This document shows positions 49,001-58,000 of a stretch of DNA of 64,000 bases, piece by piece. Under the pieces are notes generated by a model. That model was given only the letters and a program-made list of their open reading frames with translations. It was not told the DNA's origin and made no database searches. Position numbers and translations under genes: made by a program. The DNA lies in contig JALJCS010000007.1 in NCBI GenBank assembly GCA_023055355.1, positions 2,088,001 through 2,152,000 of the forward strand, written 5' to 3'. The DNA comes from Agelaius tricolor (lineage: Eukaryota; Chordata; Aves; Passeriformes; Icteridae). Position 1 is the first letter of the stretch. Each line of letters begins with the position of its first letter.

Positions 49001-52000
49001 ATTTCCATTAATAACCTAAAGCAAAAGATATACTTATATCTCCACAAATTTCCAAAGGAAAATAAATTCCAACCAAGAACATAAAACCATATCAAACACA
49101 AAAACATGTTAAAACTCTAAAACCAAAAGAGTAAAGCACACAAATGTAAACTACACAAAAACTACAACTAAAAGCAAACACCTCTTACTTCACATACAAA
49201 AACTACAAACAAAAAATTAAATCTAATATAATATTTATATTATTTTCATTTTATTTATCCTCAATAATAGTTTTACCCATTAATCAACCAAAACCCAATA
49301 TTTAAATAACCTTAACCAATACATCAAACTTAAATACCATATATTTAACTCATTCAAACCCTAAAAAACCATTTTAAACTTATTTAACAAATTTACCAAT
49401 AAATACTTAACTAGTACCAAAAACCATTCCTCCATATCATTCACAATTCATTATAAATCCCTCTAATAAATAAAGCATTTAAACCATATTCCTTCCTAAA
49501 ACATCCTTCAAATACGACAAATTAAAAATCCCTGGTTCCATAAAAATAAATTTTTAGATCAAAGTCAACATTTTTATACTTAAAATATAAATATGTAATA
49601 TAAAATATATAAATACAAAATTAAATAGATAAAATAAATAATAATATTAAAATATATATAAATATTTAAACTAGAAAAAATATATTATATTATATTACAT
49701 TATATTATATTATATTATATTATATTATATTATATTATATTATATTATATTATACTATATTATACTATACTATATTATACTATACTATATTTTATTATAC
49801 TATATACTATATTATATTATACTATATTATACTATATTATACTATATTCCTTCTATATAAATATAATTAATTTTTTTATTTATTAAAAATAAATAAATGT
49901 ACAATATAACAACAAAACCAAAACTTGAAGCAGGAAGATAATTCCATTTTTTCGATGTATTCCAGGCTGGATGAGTTTCAGTGTGTCTGAAGCACTGTTA
50001 GAAGGGTTTGCTTTTAAATGTGGGATTGTCCTTTGCTCCTGAAGAAGTTTTGGTGTCCAGATTGTGTCTGATCCACAATAAGTCAATTGTTTAAAATATA
50101 TCAGGAGATGGTGATGGGACAAGGGGCATGGTCTCCCCTCCCTAACAGGGAGCAATTTTTCCCAATATCTGAAACAAAAATAAAAACCTTTGAACCAAAG
50201 CAGAGATGATGAAATGGGACAAAAGCCTCTGCTCTGGGATTCTCTGGGGCTGCATTCACTGAGCTGGATCACTCACTGCATTAATGTGCAAGTAAAAGAT
50301 GTTTAGGACAGGAAATAATTCAAGAAGATTTGAAAAAAAATTAGAAAAAAATTAGAAAAAAATTAGAAAAAAAATTAGAAAAAGCTGGGCCTCCCTTCTT
50401 GGGAAAGGGAACTCCTTTTCTTGAGCCACCAGAGCATTTCAGCAGGGAAATCAATCAGTTTTCTCTTCAAGTCACAGACAATCAAAAAGAGAATTTGCAA
50501 GTCAAGGGCACTGCAGGCTTTGCTCCATGGGCAAACACAAACAGATGTGTTGGAGTTGGGGTGCTGAGAATTTGGGACTTTCTGTGCTGCCAGGCTCTGA
50601 CCCCAAGAGAACACTGCACTGACCTGAGGCCATGGAGAAGCTTCCAGAATGGAATGGCAGAACTGGGATTGTGGGGGTGGAGTTTGAATGGAAGTGTGTG
50701 AGATCACAGGGTGGGAAACTCAGAGTTTAAGGGTTTAGAATACAGGAATAGATAGAAAGCAAGATGGAGGGTTTGGGGTGGAGGCTGCTCCTTCTTCTTC
50801 TTCTCCACCTTCTTCTCCATGGGTTTGGGTGGTTTTGTGCAATTGGATACAAAAGTCCCCATTGCTGACTTGGAGTGATTATTATTAGGTTAAAAGTAAA
50901 AATAATTTAGGTGTCATTTCTAATTAGATAGTTTTATCTAATTAGATAATTATAACACCATTTTATACCTTGTTAGTGCAGTACTACAGAACTCACTACT
51001 GTGAGACTCTAGCATAAATAAGAAATAACAAACATCTAATCCTAAACACAAAATGCCATCTCAAGTACCTTCAATCCTGACTCCAACAGAAGTAGAAAAA
51101 AGAAGCCAAAAACCAGCATATAATGGTGTTTTGTGTGAGGAATAAAATATTGCTTCATTTTGTTTTGTAAAATTGTATAGAAATATGTAAGATAACAATG
51201 TAAGTTGTTATTATTAATATTATTTGGTTATGGGTATGAGGAAATATTAGAGCAAAACAATGTATGTAAAGAAGAAGAAATTGGTAATAATTAGCAATAA
51301 TAAGATAAGATATATAAGTAATAATATGTATGAAATGATATAATTAGAAAGTATATAATCAAAAATAGCTAAAATGAGATTTTGGGAATAAATCCTTCCC
51401 TGGCAGGGTGGGCAGGGGCTGGGATGGAATTCCCAGAGCAGCTGGGGCTGCCCCTGGATCCCTGGCAGCGCCCAAGGCCAGCTGGGATTTTCTTCTTCCT
51501 TCTGATAACCAATAAGTGTGAGTTTGCTTTTGTTTTTCAGAAATCCTCTCTGGTGGATATCCCAGTGCTGCAGTTCAGTTTTGCTTTCATTCAGAGGTAA
51601 CTCAATCCTTCTGGAAGAGAATTTTCTGTTTGACTCCCACAAGGGAACAGCCTCTATTGCCATTTTGTGTCCTTTGATCTCCATGTCCCAGAACACTTCT
51701 CTGTTGTCCCTTGCTTGTTGACACACACAGAGTGCCAGGGCTGTCACACTGGCACTCAGGAAGGGCAGGACTGATCCTAAAGCTTTTTTAGGCCACCAAG
51801 TTCCTCTTATTTGTTGTTTTTTGTTCTTTCCTTAACTCCACCTTCACTCAGGTGTGCTTTGGTTTTATTTTTTTTGGCAGACTCCCTGTCCCAGCCCTGC
51901 AGGAGAACTTCCAGCCCTTGTTAGGGCTGCTCAGAGAGTCTGTGCAGCTGAGCTTGGCTCCTCCTGGCCACTTCCTTCTCCTCAGGTACTGTGGGACAGA

Positions 52001-55000
52001 GCAGAGGTTCCACTGAGCTCTTGCACTGTGCCATTCCTAACTGAGGGTGCTCTGCTCTCCCACAGCATCCTGAATGACTTTGTGACAAGGACACCCACCC
52101 TGGAAAACAAAAAGGACCAGAAAGACCTGCAGGTACAGAGGCTTCAAATTCACCTTTTGGTTCTAAACCTGGCACTGTTCATGTAAGGACAGGTGGAGAT
52201 GACCTGATCTGTGCTTTGGATCTGAATTCCTGTCTTTTGGGAGTGCCTGGATGTGCATCCACACATTTTAGGCTGAGGCCTGGTGAGCAGGGCAGACTCA
52301 AACATGAGAGACAAACAGAATTTGTCCCAAATGCTTAAAATCTTTTCCAAGCTGGGTTTTTTTCTTTTATTTTTCTCAGAACTGAGCTGGTAACACCAGT
52401 GGGATGTCCTGAGTTCACAGCCATGTGTGGATATTGAAATCTCCAAGCTGTCTAGGAAAATTAATGAATCCTTGGAGCTCCCAGCTGGGCTTGGCAATGG
52501 GAATCACTCTGAGCTCAGCTGTGTAAAGAAAGGAGCAGAGCAGGATCCTCCTCCTGTTCTGCCTTATTTCACCAGCACAGTTTGAACACTGGGTGGGTTT
52601 GGGCTGTGGTTTGGGTTTCATGTGCCAACAGAGAAATTCAAACTCCCCTTCTGCTTCAGAGTCTTGCCAGCAAAATGACAGAAAATGTAATTTTACAGCC
52701 TCTGCCTTGCTTTGGCTGAATTTGGTTTCACTGCAGCTCCTCATTTCCCTGGGAATTAATCATACCAATTAAATATCTGATGCCACCTTGGTTATGTTAC
52801 AGGAGGTGACCCAGAAGATCCTGGAGGCTGTGGGGACCATTGCTGGCTCTTCCCTGGAACAGACCAGTTGGCTGAGCAGGAACTTGGAAGTGAAAGCTCA
52901 GCCTCAGATTTTACCAGATGAATTCAACATGGAGGATGTCAATGGTAACTTGACTTTCCCTGACTCCTGCTCCTCCCTGTCCTCTGCTGCAGGCAGTGAA
53001 GAGCTTGAGGTGTTGATGATGTGTGGTTTTCATGTTTCATGTACCAGCAGTTTGCACATAAATGTTCTGTTTGGGCAGCAGATTAGGAAACAGCAGCATT
53101 TAAACCTGTCTGAAGAGAAAACTTGATTATTTTGGTTTTTTTAGATACATCAGTGGCACCATCTTCCATGGTTTCTGCCTCTGCTCCTTCAATCTACAGT
53201 GTCCAAGCCCTTTCTCTCCTGGCAGAGGTCAGTGGGGCCCTCTCACCTGTGGGGTTTTTAAGCTGAGGACTTTATCACTGCACAGCTCCTGAAAGGGGCC
53301 TGGGCTCAGCTGGCCCTGGGCTCTTTCTCCAGCAGCACTGACACAATCAGAGCACACAGCCTCCAGCTGCACCAAGGGAAATCCAGGCTGGAGAGCAGGG
53401 AAAAGGTTTTTCCAGCAAGGGTGAGAAAGTTCTGGAATGGCTGCCCGGGGAGGTGGTGGAGTCCCCGTGCCTGGGTGTGTTTAACAAAGCCTGGATGGGG
53501 CACTGGGTGCCAGGGTTCAGTTGAGGGGTTGGGACTGGATGACCTTGAAGGTCTCTCCCAACCCAGTGATTCTGGAATTCTGGGAATTCTGTGAGGAGGA
53601 TTTTCCTGACAGATCAAACAGGAGTGCCAGTCTTTTGGGGGCTGTTCCATTGCACAGATGTCCAGGCTGGTTCAGGCTGGCACCCCTGCAGCAGTGGCAC
53701 TGTGGGTGTGCAGAGCTGTGTCCCTGTGCAGGTGCTGGCCTCCCTGCTGGACGTGGTGTACCGCAGCGACGAGAAGGACAAGGCCGTGCCCCTCATCTCC
53801 CGCCTGCTCTACTTCGTGTTCCCCTACCTGAGGAACCACAGGCCAGTCTCTCCCTGCTCCTGCCATCTTCCCTCCCTCATCTTTTTGTTCTCCCTTCTTT
53901 CTCCATTCTCTGTTCCCATTCTCATGGGTTTGAGCTGGGTTTGAGCAGTGTTTCCCCCAGGAGCTGAACCTGTGGATATTTCAGCTCTGGTTGCCCCACC
54001 TGGGATTTTGGGTTTTACTCAGATCTCCCCTTTCTGTGCCTGTCAGGGGATGGGGATGGGCAGCAGAGCATGGGCAGGTCCCAGGATCCACCAGGAAGCA
54101 GGCAAACATCATCTCTCCCTATCACCTTCCTAGTTTTCCTCACAAAGGTGGGAGAGATGGATGTTATCCAATGGAGACACAGGGCATGGAGTCCTGGAAT
54201 GGTTTGGGTTGGGAGGGACCTCAAAGCCCACCCAGTGCCACCCCTGCCATGGCAGGGACACCTCCCACTGTCCCAGGCTGCTCCAGCCCCAGTGTCCAAC
54301 CTGGCCTTGGGCACTGCCAGGGATCCAGGGGCAGCCCCAGCTGCTCTGGGAATTCCATCCCAGCCCTGCCCACCCTCCCAGGGAACAATTCCTTCCTAAA
54401 GATCTCATTCAAAGCAACCCTTTTGTGAGCTGGAATCTATTTTTAAATTTTAAAAAAGCCCATTTTGATAATTTTTGTCCTCTCCCCCAGTGCCTACAAC
54501 GTTCCCAGTTTCCGTGCTGGTGCTCAGCTGCTCAGCTCCCTGAGTGGATATGCCTACACCAAGAGAGCCTGGAAAAAAGAAGTGCTGGAATTGTACATGG
54601 ATCCATCTTTTTTCCAGATGGACACTTCCTGCACTCAGTAAGACATGGAATTGAAGCAATCCAAGCTTGTATTCTGAATTTATAAGGAAAGGCTTTAAAG
54701 GAGAAGAGTAACCTTGGGAAAAAAATTCCATTTAGTGCTTTCTTATGGAATGGGATAATGTTAAAAATGGGTCTCAGCACTAATTCTGCTCCAGACAAGA
54801 GTCTGCACAGAAATCCTGCCTGGAAACAGTTTCCTTGTATGAAAAGTTTGACCCAAATAATTTCTGAGGTGCATCCACACCTCAGCTTTCCCTGGATATC
54901 TCATTCCTTCTTTCTCTCCTGCAGCTGGAGATCCATCATTGATCATCTTCTCACACATGAGAAAACCATGTTTAAGGATTTGATGAGTAAGTATCAGCTG

Positions 55001-58000
55001 CTGATCATTTATTTCTACCTCAATTTGAAATTTATTTGCATTTGAGCCATTTGGGTGCATTTTTATTACACTGATTTATCCATAAGGTGCTGACTGTGCA
55101 TAATTGACCATTTTGGGAACTTGATTCCCAGCTAAAGCTGAGTTAATTCTGGACTTTGGTCATGTCTAAAAGACACCAGAGGAGGTTTGGCTGTAGAGGT
55201 GCTTCTGTTGGGTTCCCACATTCACATTTTGCTCCAGTTTTGAGGTGTCCAAGTGTGACCTTTCCCAGGAGGAGACTGGCAAACACTGCATGTGTCTGCC
55301 ACGAGCAGTGCAGCAAACCTTTCATTGCTGTGCTGTGACCTCTAATCCAGGCTTGAGGAGAGTGTGGAAAAACAAATCCCAGGGGAAAGGGTGGGGTGGG
55401 ACCCCTGAAATTGGCCTCAAGCACCTTTAGTCTCTTTCTAAAAGAATAATTCAACAGTTAGAGCACAAGACAAATTTTATTACGCAAGACAAATTCTCGG
55501 TTGATGACCCAGGAGAGTTTTTTTTTTTCCTGGAAGATTTCAGGAGGCAGGGATGACGGCCAGCCCCAAAGGCAGGCAGTTCCTGAGGGGTGGCTGACTG
55601 TGCTGTGTGTTGCAGCCATGCAGAGCAGTGCCCTGAAGCTGTACCCCAGCTGTGAGCAGAAGGCCATGCTGCTGAAGCGCCAGGCGTTCGCCGTCTTCAG
55701 CGGGGAGATCGACCAGTACCACCTGTACCTGCCCCTGATCCAGGGTGAGCCTCCATCCCTGCAGCACAAATCCCTGTGGCCACAGAAGGCCCTGGATCCC
55801 AGGCAGTGCCCAAAGCCAGGCTGAGAGGGGGCTTGGAGCAGCCTGGGGTAGATGAAGGTGTCCCTGCCCCTGGATCTGGCTGATCTTTGATGTCCCTCCC
55901 AACCCAAACCATTCCATGATAGAAATTCTGTAACAAAATTCTGTAACAAGGTAAAGTCACCTCTGTTCCAATACATGCTTTGGCTTTTTTTTTTTTAATT
56001 TTGAACAAAATTTATGAATCTCTGAGTTCCATCAGATAAATGACCTCAGCAAGGAAAGACAGGGATCTTGGTTTCAAGGCCTTTGTGTCACATTCACATT
56101 CTCTGAAAAATCCCTTCACCCAGGATTTTCCTCCTGGGAAGCTGGGAAGCCTCAGAGAAAAGGAAAACAATTCTGATCTCATTTGCTTCTCCTGTGTTGT
56201 GCTCATGTGGAATGTGTTTGGAGATTGTTCACCCACAGGTGATTGTTCCATTGGATTCTGCTGGGAGTTGTTTTCACTCTTTGGCCAATCAGGGCCAAGC
56301 TGTGCCAGGACTCTGGAGAGAGTCAGGAGTTTTCATTATTATCTTTTTAGCCTTCTGTCTGTATCCTTTCTGTATTCTTCAGTATAGTTTAGTATTCTTT
56401 AATATAATATAGTATCATAAAATAATAAATCAGCCTTCTGAGAACATGGAGCCAGATTCATCATTCCTCCCTGCCATGGGGGTCCCTGCAAATACATTAC
56501 CTTTGCTGTGGAAATGGGATTATTTCATGGCAATCTTCCAGCCACTTTTGACCTGCTGTTGTTCTCCTTAAATGCCAGTTTTGATCACATTTTGTGCACC
56601 ATAAACCCACTCAGGCTTTGTCTGAATTACAACTCAGTTAATAAAATGCAAGGAATTCAGCCCAAAAGTGATGATCAAGTGAAAAGTGTGTTTTGCCACC
56701 TTCCACAAAGGAGTGACAGGACAAGGGAATGGCCTTAAACTGCCAGAGGGCAGGGCTGGATGGGACCTTGGCAATGAGGAATTGTTCCTGGCAGGGTGGG
56801 CAGGGCTGGCATGGGATTCCACCCCTGGATCCCTGGCAGTGCCCAAGGCCAGGCTGGGCACTGGGGCTGGAGCAGCCTGGGACAGTGGGAGGTGGCACTG
56901 GGTGATCTTTAATGTCCCTTCCAACCCAAAGCATTCCATGATTCCACACTTTAATTCCTAGAACAACACAAATTCAGGAAAATGCTGCTTTTATTTTGCT
57001 TTTCCCCTTTTTTGTGCTTCTCAGAACGCCTGACTGAGAACCTCCGCGTGGGCCAGACTTCTCTGGTGGCTGCCCAGATGTTTCTCTTCTTCAGAGTTCT
57101 CCTGTTGAGGATTTCCCCTCAGCATCTCACCTCATTGTGGCCAATCATGGTCACAGAACTGGTAAGAAAGAAGTTTTGAACATTTGGGAAAAAAAAAAAA
57201 AAATTACTTCACTTGAAAAAAACATTTGAAAAAAAATTACATTGGAATAAACTCAGCCTGTGGATTTTCTCAGTTTAGCTTTCTCCTCTTCCCTGCTTGG
57301 AAATTTTTCCACAGTTTTACATTAATCTGATAATTTGGGGGAGAAAAGTTAAATTGTCATTAGGAAATTCCTTTTGGATTAATTTTGGTGTTGTTAATGG
57401 AATCTCATGCCTGAATTATTCATTTGTTACATGTCATAAAGGTTCCTTTTCAATGTAAATCATCACTTTTAGTTGGGATTGAGTTGTGTGAACATTTCAG
57501 CTTCTCAATAATTATTTCTTTAAAGATCCAGACATTTCTACAGCTGGAGGAAGATTTAACTGAGGAAGAGGAACCAGCAAAGTAAGAGCTGCCATTTGAG
57601 AGACTTCCTTAAAATTAATTAATTTAATTAATTCCCTGGGATAGGGAGGAGCCAACAGGACATTTTGCTATTATATTTTTATTTTTCTATTACTGCTAAA
57701 TCATAATTTAGATTTTCTTTACCAGCTAAAACAATGATATGCTTAAAAATATAATTACTAAGTATTACTTGTGTACAAAAATAAATGCTAAGTCAGCAGT
57801 TGAATATTTTAACATGATGCCATTTTTTGGCATATTTTAGATTATTTCGCTGCTACAGAGCAAAAATCAAATAAAAATACTCATACAAGAGCCTCATGCA
57901 GAATAAAAATAATTGTCCAAGAGCTCCTTTGTGTAAATGTGGGCATTCCTCTTGTGCTGACTGAAGAACCTGGGGTGGATTGGAGTCTGAATGGGACTTT

